A stretch of 64,000 nucleotides of DNA from Aphrophora alni (GCA_963513935.1 OY740774.1:95673668-95737667); one strand, 5' to 3'. Positions 27,341 through 39,700 are shown, counted from the stretch's first letter. Numbers and translations are program-made. The notes: a model not told the origin generated them from the sequence alone.

Positions 27341-30300
27341 TTTTAAAAGTAAAATTGTGTTGTGTGAATCAGGTAAATGTTATAAATGTATACTGCAACA
27401 AACTTATATTTTGTTGTACTCTTTTTTAAAGAATAATTAAAAAAGAGACTATAAATTATTTATAGAAATTCATAAGTGTAGTAGATAAACGGATAAGTTA
27501 TTCGCTTATAAACAGTTTAATCGTACATAGAAACACTTTCCACCTCGCATATAAAGAAAATTAGGTAACTTTCTTTATGATTCATGATTCGTATTCTTTG
27601 TAACACATTCCTTTAAACAAATCTATTAATTATAATAAGGAAGTACAAAATGTGTTTTAAATATATACACACAATACAATTTCATTTAAAATTGCACTCG
27701 CTTTGATAAAGTTTAAGCTTTAAAAATACATTCCGAAAATTTATAAATAGCATTTGTAAGTCGCAATATCTCTGTCATTTTTGGAACTAAATACCTGAGT
27801 GAAAATTTTGAAGTTTTGATTTGAGTGTTTTGTAAAGTAGTATTGATTTGATCTTTCACAAAATCGCTTAGGGTTGATTATAAATACGAAAAGAGTTTAT
27901 ACTATTACTAATTATTATCTCAAACTGTTGTGATTTAAAATTAATTTCAGTTTGTTACATGGTAAATTTTAGAAATTACATGAATTGATTCGAATTTGAT
28001 TTTGGTTTTTCGTCAATGGTCAAGAAAAGAATATGGTTTCATATGTAAGGTATATTTTATTATTGTTAAATGTAATGAGTTTTTAAAATTTATAATTTTG
28101 ATGTAATTTTTTATTATTTATTTGGATATATCGGGTTACTGTAGACAACAAACATTTTAAAAGAACAAAATTAGAAATTTTGATTACTCACCCATATGTG
28201 TGGACATATGCAGTATTTTAGTATTCAGTAGAATTTAAAAAACATATAATTTTTGTACGCATAGAGATGGAAATAGTTTCGATTATTTTTACATAACTGA
28301 TATATTAAACTATATAATGGATATAAATAATGTGACTACTGGAACTTAAGCATTATCCAGTGTGTCCTAAAAGACCCAGACAGGTTAAATAATTTAAAAA
28401 CCAAACCAAAATATTAACAATATTATTTATGTGCTTTCTGGTGACATAAAACTACGTTTTGGCAAATGAGACATATCCCTTTTACACATAAATGGAAGGG
28501 ATTGGGGCGGAGGTAACTTAATAATCTTAAATAGAAACCCCCATGTCAAAGAGTTTATTATTTTTTTAATACAACTGCGCAATCTACAGGTCGATTTCAA
28601 GCAATTTAATTGTCATATATCCATTGTGTTTAACTCCAAAGTACACGCCGAGTAGGGAGTAGGGGATGGTTTGTCCTCCACTTGCACAACTAAAGCAATT
28701 TCACTGTATTTGAAAGTTGAAATTTTGGTAATTGTAAGGTAAAGTAAGGAGAACTGGTCAGATTTAAATGGAATCAATTTAGATGGAGTAAAACCATATT
28801 ATCACAATATAAAGATTAACCTTACCAGTTTTATTAAAAATAGCAAAACACAATTAAACACAATTTACAAAAAGAGTTTCATCGTTATCAACAATATCAG
28901 GACAACATTTAAATTGTCTTAAAATCTAAATCTATTAGTAACTTTCATTTGAAGAGTTTTATAGCAGACGTTTCCCTAAAATATCCCAAAACCATTATTA
29001 GGAAAAGATTTCTTTTAACCGAGCTATTTCTGTTTATTACGAATGGAGGTCTGACGTACTTGTACTATACACTTGTGTGAATGTCAAGGTGTAAATAAAA
29101 TTCTCTCCTTGAAAAAAAAATAAATTAAAAACACAATCAACCGATTGTACTACACAGTTTCATATTTTATATATTACCATATTTTCATATTTGGTTCTAA
29201 ACATCCTTTGGACACAAATGCTAATTCGACAAATGACTAGCAACCCAAGAAAGTTTTTCACCTGTGTACGATTACATTGGAGTTTAAATAGAAACAATAA
29301 CAACAAATGATTTGAAAATCAATAAAACATATTTTAACCAAATACCTTAAATATTTTCCTTATTCAATTGGTACACATTACACAGAACGTATTATAATTG
29401 CATTTTACATCATGTACAATTTTGCATTCTGGTAATCCACATTGTCTTTCCTTTGCAATAACCATGCAATTGTAAGGAGAGATAATAGGATTATTTATCA
29501 ATGTTCAAAGTCCAGTCAAAAGCAGATATGCGATGTAGGATTGTCTATTGTCTGTTCTCGTTGTTGAATGCCTGATTTAACAAAGTGTACCTCTTATCAG
29601 ATCACCATTATTCTATAGTTTTACAAGAGTTATCCCATGTAAAGCATGGTGAAGTTTTTACAAGTAGGAGATATTTAGTAATACTAGATCCCAAATAAAT
29701 ATAACAGTTGTATGCGTCGAAAACGAAAATATGAAACATTGAAAGTATATTATAGGGTACATACAATTTTGAGATGTTAGGTGTTTCTGGTAAAGGACAA
29801 CGAATAATAAAACACAGCAAAGACTAAAAATAAATTGCACAAAATATATATAATTTAAAGATATGTATATCAACTTGGAAAAGTTTTAACTAGATATAAT
29901 TTTGAGAAACTAAGTAAGTTATATCTAAATTTACTAGTAGCTATTTGAGTTTATGAATGTCATTCAAATATATTTTTAAATCTAATAAATAAAGATATAC
30001 ATTAAGTATTTTAAAGATAATAGAATTTTCACATAAACAATTTAACAAGATAAATAAATTGTTAGCCACAGTACATACATCGGTTTAGTATTTATCAATC
30101 AAAAGAATCGTTGCTTTTCTATTATTTTCGTAATCTACTACATCCATGCAAATATTAAAATTTAATTATTGACAATTGTTTAGAAAAGAAATTGCGTTAA
30201 AAACCGTTGGAAATATATTTTCTTAATTTTAAAACTATAACTATTCATTTTAAACTGCTTATAAAATTATGAAACTTGGATCAAACACAACACTAAACAA

Positions 30301-31329
30301 ATGCCTTCCGTTAAATTAAGCTAAGGCAACTCAATTATTAAGAAAGGTATAAGTAATAAGAAAACGCCAGGATATGATTGCTTTATTGGTCTAACATAAA
30401 ATTACTTTGAAGAATGCAATAGTATGTCAATTTCTTAGCACGATATAGAAAATCAAAGATAACTTATTATATAATACATTGTGTTTGGTATTTTTTTTAA
30501 AAAAAGAAAAGTTTTTATGTTTATGCAAATTAAATCAAATTTACATCTGTGACATTACAATACAAGGAACAGATCCTCTAAACATATAATTAAAGTTATT
30601 ACAGAGTGATAACTGAAGACGTGTTGAGTTGTGACATCTGTGCTTTTTGATAAAGCGGTCCACAGATGCTCAGCTTAGATGTAAACTGAGGTTTAATTAA
30701 AACTTTCATTGTGGAGTGGATTCTATAACACGCTCGTTTGCACACATATCTTCGTTGAATCGCTACGTTGTATCATTTCGTCGAAAATTGCCTTTTGTTT
30801 CTTCCCCATTAAGAACACTTCGATCAAAAGCAATTAAAAAATAAATATTTAACAACCTATTCTGTTTGTTTTACAAATCAACATAGATCGAATATAATTT
30901 AATATGACAGTCTGTGCTTGGTGGAATTCCGTATTATCGGAAATTGTGACACAAGTATTTATTTCCACAGAAGAGCGACATATGTTTCGTCATTATGCAT
31001 TTTCAAGTTACTAAATTGAAAACAAAACAACAACTCTAAATATAGAAAAGGTCAAAGTTAAAGAAGTGGTTGAGAAATGATATATTCCAGTATTTTTAAC
31101 AGAAAGGACAATGATCTGTACGGTGGAATGTACACTGCAGGCTACTTTCCTTTGTCAATAAATTTTGGTTATTTCGACCTATCTTTTTGTTTACAATTTA
31201 GTGTATTTAAAATTCCAAACAGCGAAACATATGTCGCTCAATAAAGCTTCTGTCAAATTGTTTAAAAATTTCCTATAATATTGAAATTTTTATAAAACAT
31301 AGTAATCTATTTGCATTTTTAGAGAGGAG
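27341..31329. other. AT-rich non-coding DNA
   Basis: Near 28,361 there is gtgtcctaaaagacccagac, which resembles the gtgtccaaaaag-type ends of mariner/IS630-like elements and could relate to the broken transposase at 31.3 kb. The rest shows nothing. Frames at 29608-29873 are AT-driven. Confidence 0.4.
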
Positions 31330-31915
31330 CGGCCTTAGTTTATTTGCAGTATTCGCGTATCTCTTTGCAGTTCGAACTAGCTAACTGTCACAGGATACTC
31401 TGGTTCGAGCCATTTGATGGTCTGTTTTTCCAGCCCTATAGGAAAATATCTCAAACAATCAAGTCTGGAGAACTTGGAGGGCAGTTTATGAAGTGGCTAC
31501 CATAACATATCTAACGGTTGGAAAGATATCGATCTAAAACTGCTTTAGCAATGTTAGTTTAATGAGTCGCCTGTTGTAAGAAAGCGTTAATTTTGATGTC
31601 TATATGTTTATAGTCATTGTCTGATGGGATAAGACACCATTCTTGGTGAATGCAGCCCAAACTGATACCCTTTTAATTTAAACCACTCTTCGTGTAACAT
31701 AAATGGATTTGTGTGTCTTAACAATTAAAATTACGTCTGTTTATAGATCCTGTTCGGTAAAACTGTAGCTTTTTCTGAAAATACAATTGCTTTATAACAA
31801 TCGGCTTCTTGGTCAAACTTTTCAAGAAAATTCCTCTCGTCTCTCTGGTTCAACTTGAAGTCTGTTAACTAAATCTGTGTTATAATCCAATACTTTCTTT
31901 TTCTTGACATACCTT
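31330..31915 (-). pseudogene. decayed mariner/IS630-type (DUF4817-like) transposase
   Basis: Intact members cut and paste a DNA transposon using a DDE/D triad. Read on the minus strand with several frame changes and stops, family landmarks appear in the right order. ERREEF comes near 31,840, followed by VFSEKATV near 31,780, where families have FSDEA. A degenerate AFLQQ.ATH block (families FQQDGAPPH) and TNIAKAVLDRYLSNR precede CPPSSPDLI at 31,457-31,493 (families W/CPPRSPDLTP), and DIFL.GWKN (families DFFLWG.LK) follows. Both recognisable catalytic aspartates are replaced or lost, and in-frame stops are frequent, so it is an old dead copy. The N-terminal half and terminal inverted repeats were not found. 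The assignment rests on ordered motifs, not on a single match. Confidence 0.7.
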
Positions 31916-32462
31916 TGTTCTAACGACTTTAGTAGCCTATTCCAGTAGAGGATGCGAGTTATATAAGAGAATTCTGACGATTTGTAGATTTCCGTAGAGA
32001 AGCATAATATACAAGTTCTTCATTTTCTGTTTTAGAAAATCTATGTTATTTCTTTGAAACTGATCTTGTTTCTAGTACCATATTTCTCCAATTATAAATT
32101 CATCATCTTGATGGAAGAACCACGTTTTTGTAGGTTCTTTGGAAACACATTATTATTTCACATTCATTTTCTAAGGAATTGGCCAATGAACAACATTTCA
32201 CTTTTTGTTGAATTGAATATGTCATAGTTTTGAGGTAAATATAGTACATAAATTGACGACCTCAACTAATAAGTTGTTTCATTGATGTGTTTTAACAAAA
32301 CAACATTCAACAGATGGCAATGCACATTTATTTGCATTATATAATGGTAGGAAGTGGATACGTTCAGAAGAATGTTCTTTTTGTTATTCCACTGTTCTGT
32401 TTTGATTTACCCTTAAAAAGACACTCGCGGTTTTTGTTTTAATAACTGTAAAGTGTCAAGTT

Positions 32463-32463
<1 letters not shown>
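31916..32463. other. non-coding DNA
   Basis: Possibly the remaining decayed flank of the transposase pseudogene. No landmark could be read. Confidence 0.4.

Positions 32464-32516
<53 letters not shown>
32464..32516. repeat. (AT)n microsatellite
   Basis: About 53 bp of alternating TA. Confidence 0.95.
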
Positions 32517-32518
<2 letters not shown>

Positions 32519-32533
32519 CATCCTGCTATCATT

Positions 32534-32634
32534 ATGAGAACCGTACATTGCCATTTTTACATTTAAAGTGGCAGCCGAGTGTTTGTGGCAGCAGTATACG
32601 GCTGCCACTTTGAATTCCCAGTGTTTCTCATTAC
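32534..32634. repeat. short foldback around a perfect 13-bp inverted repeat
   Basis: aaagtggcagccg at 32565-32577 is exactly complementary to cggctgccacttt at 32599-32611, with a 21-base loop. An outer pair (atgagaa against ttctcat) extends it imperfectly to about 100 bp. It may be a small MITE or part of a repeat cut by the 32,930 breakpoint. Confidence 0.7.
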
Positions 32635-32929
32635 CAAAAGGATCTATAAAAGAAAAATGTTCATGAAATACTAAAGCAGACCTTAATATCACCCTGTCAG
32701 TAGTTATTTCAATAACTCATCATAAAATAACCAAATAAAATGATGTATTAAAAACCAGCTCTGCTGCCATAATAATGTTATAATGAAAAAAGTGTATATT
32801 AAAGAAGTTTCAGCTTTTTCCGCTTAGAGCGCTTCAATCGCCCTGTGTATATTTAGATACTGAATAATTTCACCTTTGGACAATCATTATGGCAGCTGTA
32901 GATCTGGCAACATTGCCGTATTTCACATT
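32635..32929. other. unique flank left of the duplicated block
   Basis: This sequence is present once only. Its end at 32,929 is where similarity to the second copy begins. No gene is seen. Confidence 0.6.
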
Positions 32930-34836
32930 GATAGCTTTTTTTAAAACTTCTGAGCCATTTTTAACAAATGGTTAATTAGATTTTTTTATGACAACATAAA
33001 GAGAAGCTTCAGAAACAAGTACACGTTTAAAGTTTTTTGCTTCTTTAGTATAGGGTTTATTTAGGATTTTTTTAATGTTATTGTAAGGTGTAGTAAATTT
33101 CATGAAAAAATATTTTATTTCAATAACTCACAACTATACTGCTTAGCATCCCTACATGTTTAAAAAAAATTGTTTTATATTTTTTTGTGGGAAGTTGGTT
33201 TTAAAAGAGTAACTGTGATAAATTTCACGTTTTAGAATCTATTTATCACTGTGAATTTAATAAAACTCAACTATGTTTGTAAATGAAACTTTAGAAGAAT
33301 GGTACAACCATTCACCTATCCGTAATCACAACAATGCTCCCATAAAAATTCTTTAATACAATACTTAACAGAATAAGTAAACATTTTAGCTTTACTCAAG
33401 TGTAGTAAATTATAAATAGTTTCCGAAAGATCATTAGGCATTTTTAGAACTACCGGTACATAGAAAATAGAATTTCCTACCTCTTAAATATCCTTGCAAA
33501 GAGTTTTTCTATTTAAGTTTCAAACAAAGGTTTTTTTTCTTCTTAAAAGTATTACATGGGATTTCGTTATAAAAATAATTAAAATAAATTTTGAAAAAGT
33601 ACATAAACTACAAAAATGGTTCGTGTCTCAAAACGGTACCTGTAGTTACCAATTTTTATCATACTTTTTACCATTATCACAAAAATGTATTTTATGACTG
33701 ACAAAAAAAATATAAAATTTGAATTCGCTGTTTCTAAGAAAATTCAATTAAGAATATTTAATATAAAAGCAATATTTTTTCCGCTTTACACAGGCAAAAT
33801 GAAGTAAATTTTTCTTAACATTTAATTTTGAATTATCTACAATTAATTGTAGTTAATTCATTTAAAATCTCACGACTTATCCTTTTTCAGGCGAAAAAGG
33901 GTAAATTTATCTGTATTTTATGTAATTATGTGTTATAATTAATAATAAATAATGTTTATTTACTATTTGTTTCCTCCTTCACGTGATTTCCTTTTCTTAA
34001 TTATTCACGACCGGTTTCGGAGATTTACTCCATCTTCAGACTAATTAATTACTTGTATATAAGTATAAAATTCTTTCTCTATATTCAACAGAATTAATGC
34101 AGCCAGCTTAAAATCGGTCCAATTTAAAATTTTGTTTTTATTAAGATAAAAAACCTCTAAGAATACCATCATAGAATTTGTTTTACTACTTTAAAAAAAC
34201 ATTACATTTTTTGTACATTCGTACAGAACAGTTCAAACAAGGACATTTCATATGGAGGAGATAATGAACTATAAACTTTTAGAGATCTCATAGGAAAATA
34301 TAAATGTCCTCTTGATTTTTTTCTTTAGGATGTTTTTACAATACTTTTAAATTATTAATATTATATATTTAAAAAAACACATTGTGGAAAACAATAACAA
34401 AATCAATTTTATATAAAATGTTATTTTAATCAATTAAAATAAAAACAGTTTCAAAATTCTTTAAATTTGTTTTGTTATAACAAATGAAAGTAACCCTAAA
34501 TATATAACTAAAATTTAGTTATGTATCATATAATTGTAAAGGTTTATAAACTCATCAAATAGACCATAATATATATATATATATATATTTTTTTTAACAG
34601 ATCATGAACCTAACCTAAAAATGTGACATTACTGAAACCTATAACATAAAAAATAAAAGTCTAATTAAAATTAACTTAACACTACAGTAATTAATAATGA
34701 AATTTACTTTATACGTTAGTACCAATTAAGCCAGTAAAATTAAGTTCAATTTAAGTTTGTTTTTCATTATGTTAACATCTCCTTCAATTGATTATTACGA
34801 CTATTCAGTACAATTAATCCTTTAGTTAAAACTAAT
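32930..34836. other. 3' flank of the recombinase pseudogene, copy 1
   Basis: AT-rich and without genes. A 67-codon plus-strand frame at 33494-33697 is identical in copy 2 but AT-driven. It holds a hammerhead-like motif (34,009-34,039) and a short (AT)n run at 34,568-34,589. Confidence 0.5.
34009..34039 (-). ncRNA. small hammerhead-ribozyme-like motif (Penelope type), copy 1
   Basis: On the minus strand the parts occur in order: CTGAAGA (fits the hammerhead core CUGANGA), one extra T, GGAG, loop TAAAT, CTCC (perfect stem II), GAAA, the palindrome CCGG as a minimal stem III, then TC where cleavage would follow. Penelope-like retroelements are known to carry small hammerhead variants with almost no stem III that work as dimers. 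The extra base after the core and a weak stem I argue for caution. Neighbouring Penelope coding sequence was not found, so this would be an isolated remnant. Confidence 0.45.
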
Positions 34837-36620
34837 TTAAGTGTTAATTATCTTGCAAGAAGTTTTATTTGTATAAAAATTCTGAACTAGAACTTTTATT
34901 TTCAGCCAAGTTTTACTTTGAAATGTGTTTGGGTATTGAGACATCAACTGATCACATTCGTGTTTTTTGGGTGGTTTGCATTTTTTTATATGAGTTTTGA
35001 AAAAATTGAAAACAATATTTTTTTCTTCTTCAGTCCATTTAGAAAATATTCTTTTTTCCCGTTTCTTTTGGGTTGCAATATTCTTGTTCATCTGAAGGTG
35101 TGAACTAGATGATGGTTTATTTTACTCAATTAGATCATTTAAAGGTAATAAATCTGTATTATCTTCATTTGATGTTTGACTGTTTTTATCATCTTCATTT
35201 CCATCAACAGTTTGTAGTAAATCTTCGTCAAAATTTCCTTCTATTTCATCAAGCGATTTACCCTTATGGCTAGCTCCTTCACCGCTTTCCATTGCTAACA
35301 ACAACTTAGCAATTTTGGCTATTTGGAAAACATCGTCCGGTAGCCTATATTCGCTTCGATGGATTGAGGATGTATGGCCCATAAAAGTAGCTAGCTGCTC
35401 TATATCTTGGTCATTCAATTGAAATAACTGAGAGATTGTTGCTAAATGTTTTCTAAGTGTTCTTGAAGATATCGCTTCCGGATGTTTTAGCTTAGCCATT
35501 TTTGCGTGTTTCTGCAATACCTTGTAGCCGATTGGATTATTAGTATTTATATTAGCAAAAATAAATATGCTTTCGGATGGAACAAATCTTTTTCTTGATT
35601 TAATTAACAGATCTATATGTTGTTGCACGTCAAAGCTAAATAAAACAGGGGTCACCTTCCTTTTTCCCTGAATGACAACACGTTTGAATTTTTGTATAAG
35701 CATCATTTCAATTGGCCTTATTACGTCCTTGAATTCTTCATAAATTTGATTATCTGCAGTTTTCTCGTATAGATTTAGAGGAAGCCTTTGAAGTTCCCCT
35801 ACTCGTTTTCTGCACAGTATGTAATCTCAACCAATTTTCGGAAAGCATGTGCATTACACTCATTACTGTTTAACAATAACGCTGCCTCACTGCCTTCTTT
35901 TATAAGGTATTCTCTAAATAATTTGATATTACTTGCTAGTGGAACAATTGTAATTTTATTCATCTTATTAAAATGAAGATTGTTCGCAGCTTGGTGTGAT
36001 ATTTCGAACTTCAAATTCGACTTTAATAAAAGAATAGTTGTACGAAGCTCGGCTTCAGCCTCAGATGCAGATTTACCTTCAAAGCTGTATTTCTTCTTTA
36101 TTGCATAAGTAATTCCAATTTCACAACATCCTTTTAAAGAAGTGCTTATATTCATAGCGAAGGAGGGCGCATTATATTTATCTGTTTCAGCATCATAGCT
36201 AGCACATACTTTTACCTTTTCAACAAAAATATCGAAATATTCCGGTTTTAAAACCTGTAAAAGATTTGATATTTTTGGTTGTATCTTTTTCACTTCTAAC
36301 AAAACTTTAGCCAACTCTCTCATTTTCCTGGAAGTTACGTTAATTTGATGTTTATCTCTGTGGGTTAAAAGATAACGTGATCCGTATGAGCATATTAAGG
36401 GATCTTTATTTGCAGTTAAAGATATTAAATCTGCTCTCATTCTTGGAAAAACTGTTTCGTACAGTTTTGAATGACATTTCATTTCTTTCAAAAGATAATT
36501 TTGTCCCAAAATCTGTGTAGGATCCTGGTTCTAGGATTTTGAGAACATTTTTTTCTATGTCTCCAAAGTTGTTTTCTGGAATAAAATCCAAGACAATATG
36601 TACAAAGCAATACCGATGTG
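34837..36620 (-). pseudogene. Crypton-like tyrosine recombinase, copy 1 (broken)
   Basis: Relatives are long arthropod and fish proteins with an N-terminal zinc finger and a tyrosine-recombinase domain, thought to move DNA through a covalent 3'-phosphotyrosine. Minus-strand order: C2HC-type finger with CTYCLGFYSRKQLWRHRKKC at 36,604-36,545; a long helical region at 36,509-35,799 (RMRADLISL, SRKMRELAKVL); box I arginine in RKRVGELQR near 35,790; catalytic domain at 35,706-35,122 with GKRK, TLRKH, FMGHT and nucleophile in EYRLPDD; and a C-terminal WTEEEK...PPKKHECDQL domain ending at 34,837. Breaks: a frameshift between finger and helical region (about 36,535), a small deletion with frameshift after ITYC (about 35,806), and a TAA at 35,119-35,121. 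Catalytic residues survive, but no single frame joins them. The element type is inferred from memory of this family. Confidence 0.75.
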
Positions 36621-36746
36621 TTTGATAAAATTGAAGTTCTTACAGCTTTTACAGTATTTACAGTACTATATTGATCGTTAATCGTGGTAATTCTTTGTTC
36701 GCTTCGCTCACGATATCTCGAGATCGGTTATACTCAGCGACATAAT
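36621..36746 (-). other. junction between recombinase gene and satellite array
   Basis: The minus-strand satellite frame leaves the array at 36,746 and continues as a unique tail (VAEYNRSRDIVSEANKEL, then LTINIVL) to a stop at 36,658-36,660. The same bases in another frame lead into the zinc-finger frame of the recombinase. The tail is present in copy 2 as well. Whether it was ever the end of a repeat protein or just read-through cannot be told. Confidence 0.4.
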
Positions 36747-39700
36747 AATTTGAATTGGCCGAAGATGACCCAACAAAGTCCGCCAAGCTATTTTGAAATT
36801 TTCCGTTGACGTTCACGGGATATTCCAAATTTGAATTGGCCGAAGATGACCCAACAAAGTCCGCCAAGCTATTTTGAAACTTCCCGTTGACGTTCACGGG
36901 AGATTCCAAATTTGAATTGGCCGAAGATGACCCAACAAAGTCCGCCAAGCTATTTTAAAACTTCCCGTTGAAGTTCACGGGAGATTCCAAATTTGAATTG
37001 GCCGAAGATGACCCAACTAAAGTCCGCCAAGCTATTTTGAAACTTCCCGTTGACGTTCACGGGAGATTCCAAATCTGAATTGGCCGAAGATGACCCAACA
37101 AAGTCCGCCAAGCTATACTGAAACTTCCCGTTGACGTTCACGGGAGATTCCAAATTTGAATTGGCCGAAGATGACCCATCTAAGTCCGCCAAGCTATTTT
37201 GATACTTCCCGTTGACGTTCACGGGAGATTCCAAATTTGAATTGGCCGAAGATGACCTTCAAAGTCCGCCAAGCTATTTTGAAACTTTCCGTTGACGTTC
37301 ACGGGAGATTCCAAATTTGAATTGGCCGTAGATGACCCAACAAAGTCCGCCAAGCTATTTTGAAATTTACCGTTGACGTTCACGGGAGATTCCAAATTTG
37401 AATAGGCCGAAGATGACCCAACTAAGTCCGCCAAGCTATTTTGAAACTTCCCGTTGACGTTCACGGGAGATTCCAAATTTGAATTGGCCGAAGATGACCC
37501 AACAAAGTCCGCCAAGCTATACTGAAACTTCCCGTTGACGTTCACGGGAGATTCTTGAATAGGCCGAAGATGACCCAACAAAGTCCGCCAAGCTATTTTG
37601 ATACTTCCCGTTGACGTTCACGGGAGATTCCAAATTTGAATTGGCCGAAGATGACCCAACAAAGTCCGCCAAGCTATACTGAAACTTCCCGTTGACGTTC
37701 ACGGGAGATTCCAAATTTGAATTGGCTGAAGATGACCCATCAAAGTCCGCCAAGCTATTTTGATACTTCCCGTTGACGTTCACGGGAGATTCCAAATTTG
37801 AATTGGCCGAAGATGACCTCCAAAGTCCGCCAAGCTATTTTGAAATTTACCGTTGACGTTCACGGGAGATTCCAAATTTGAATTGGCCGAAGATGACCCA
37901 ACAAAGTCCGCCAAGCTATACTGAAACTTCACGTTGACGTTCACGGGAGATTCCAAATTTGAATTGGCCGAAGATGACCGAACAAAGTCCGCCTAGCTAT
38001 TTTGATACTTCCCGTTGACGTTCACGGGAGATTCCAAATTTGAATAGGCCGAAGATGACCGAACAAAGTCCGCCTAGCTATTTTGATATTTCCCCTTTGA
38101 CGTTCACGGGAGATTCCAAATTTGAATTGGCCGAAGATGACCCAACAAAGTCCGCCAAGCTATACTGAAACTTCCCGTTGTCGTTCACGGGAGATTCCAA
38201 ATTTGAATTGGCCGAAGAAGACCCAACAAAGTCCGCCAAGCTATTTTGATATTTCCCGTTGACGTTCACGGGAGATTCCAAATTTGAATTGGCCGAAGAT
38301 GACCCAACAAAGTCCGCCAAGCTATACTGAAACTTCCCGTTGACGTTCACGGGAGATTCCAAATATGAATTGGCCGAAGATGACCCATCAAAGTCCGCCA
38401 AGCTATTTTGATACTTCCCGTTGACTTTCACGGGAGATTCCAAATTTGAATTGGATGAAGATGACCCAACAAAGTCCGCCAAGCTATTTTGAAACTTCCC
38501 GTTGACGTTCACGGGAAATTTCAAATTTGAATTGGCCGAAGATTACCCAACAAAGTCCGCCAAGCTATTTTAAAACTTCCCGTTGACGTTCACGGGAGAT
38601 TCCAAATTTGAATTGGCCGAAAATGACCCAACAAAGTCCGCCAAGCTATACTGAAACTTAACGTTGACGTTCACGGGAGAATCCAAATTTGAATTGGCCG
38701 AAGATGACCCAACAAAGTCCGCCAAGCTATTTTGAAACTTCCCGTTGACGTTCACGGGAGATTAAAAATTTGAATTGGCCGAAGATGAACCAACAAAGTC
38801 CGCCAAGCTATTTTGAAACTTCCCGTTGACGTTCACGGGAGATTCCAAATCTGAATTGGCCGAAGATGACCCAACAAAGTCCGCCAAGCTATACTGAAAC
38901 TTCCCGTTGACGTTCACGGGAGATTCCAAATTTGAATTGGCCGAAGATGACCCATCAAAGTCCGCCCAGCTATTTTGATACTTCCCGTTGACGTTCACGG
39001 GAGATTCCAAATTTGAATTGGCCGAAGATGACCTTCAAAGTCCGCCAAGCTATTTTGAAACTCTCCGTTGACGTTCACGGGAGATTCCAAATTTGAATTG
39101 GCCGTAGATGACCCAACAAAGTCCGCCAAGCTATTTTGAAATTTACCGTTGACGTTCACGGGAGATTCCAAATTTGAATAGGCCGAAGATGTCCCAACTA
39201 AGTCCGCCAAGCTATTTTGAAACTTCCCGTTGACGTTCACGGGAGATTCCAAATTTGAATTGGCCGAAGATGACCCAACAAAGTCCGCCAAGCTATACTG
39301 AAACTTCCCGTTGACGTTCACGGGAGATTCTTGAATAGGCCGAAGATGACCCAACAAAAACCGCCAAGCTATTTTGATACTTCCCGTTGACGTTCACGGG
39401 AGATTCCAAATTTGAATTGGCCGAAGATGACCCAACAAAGTTCGCCAAGCTATACTGAAACTTCCCGTTGACGTTCACGGGAGATTCCAAATTTGAATAG
39501 GCCGAAGATGACCGAACAAAGTCCGCCTAGCTATTTTGATACTTCCCGTTGACGTTCACGGGAGATTCCAAATTTGAATAGGCCGAAGATGACCGAACAA
39601 AGTCCGCCTAGCTATTTTGATATATCCCGTTGACGTTCACGGGAGATTCCAAATTTGAATTGGCCGAAGATGACCCAACAAAGTCCGCCAAGCTATACTG

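Noticed and set aside
34600..34617. Insect telomere repeat (CCTAACCTAA)
   Set aside because: Only two units, in the middle of AT-rich DNA and duplicated with the block, so chance is sufficient.
35788..35976. Plus-strand 62-codon ORF (repeated at 42,996)
   Set aside because: It is antisense to the recombinase coding region and has no motif.
36406..36591. Minus-strand ORF starting MDFIPENN as the N-terminus of the recombinase
   Set aside because: It overlaps in another frame the zinc finger (CTYCLGFYSRKQLWRH) and the helical region that match the family, so it is an out-of-frame shadow.
36747..36990. Hammerhead ribozyme inside the satellite unit
   Set aside because: ccgaagatgac and gaaac occur in roughly the right order with a hairpin after them, but the core is CCGA and not CTGA, and no stem II can be formed.
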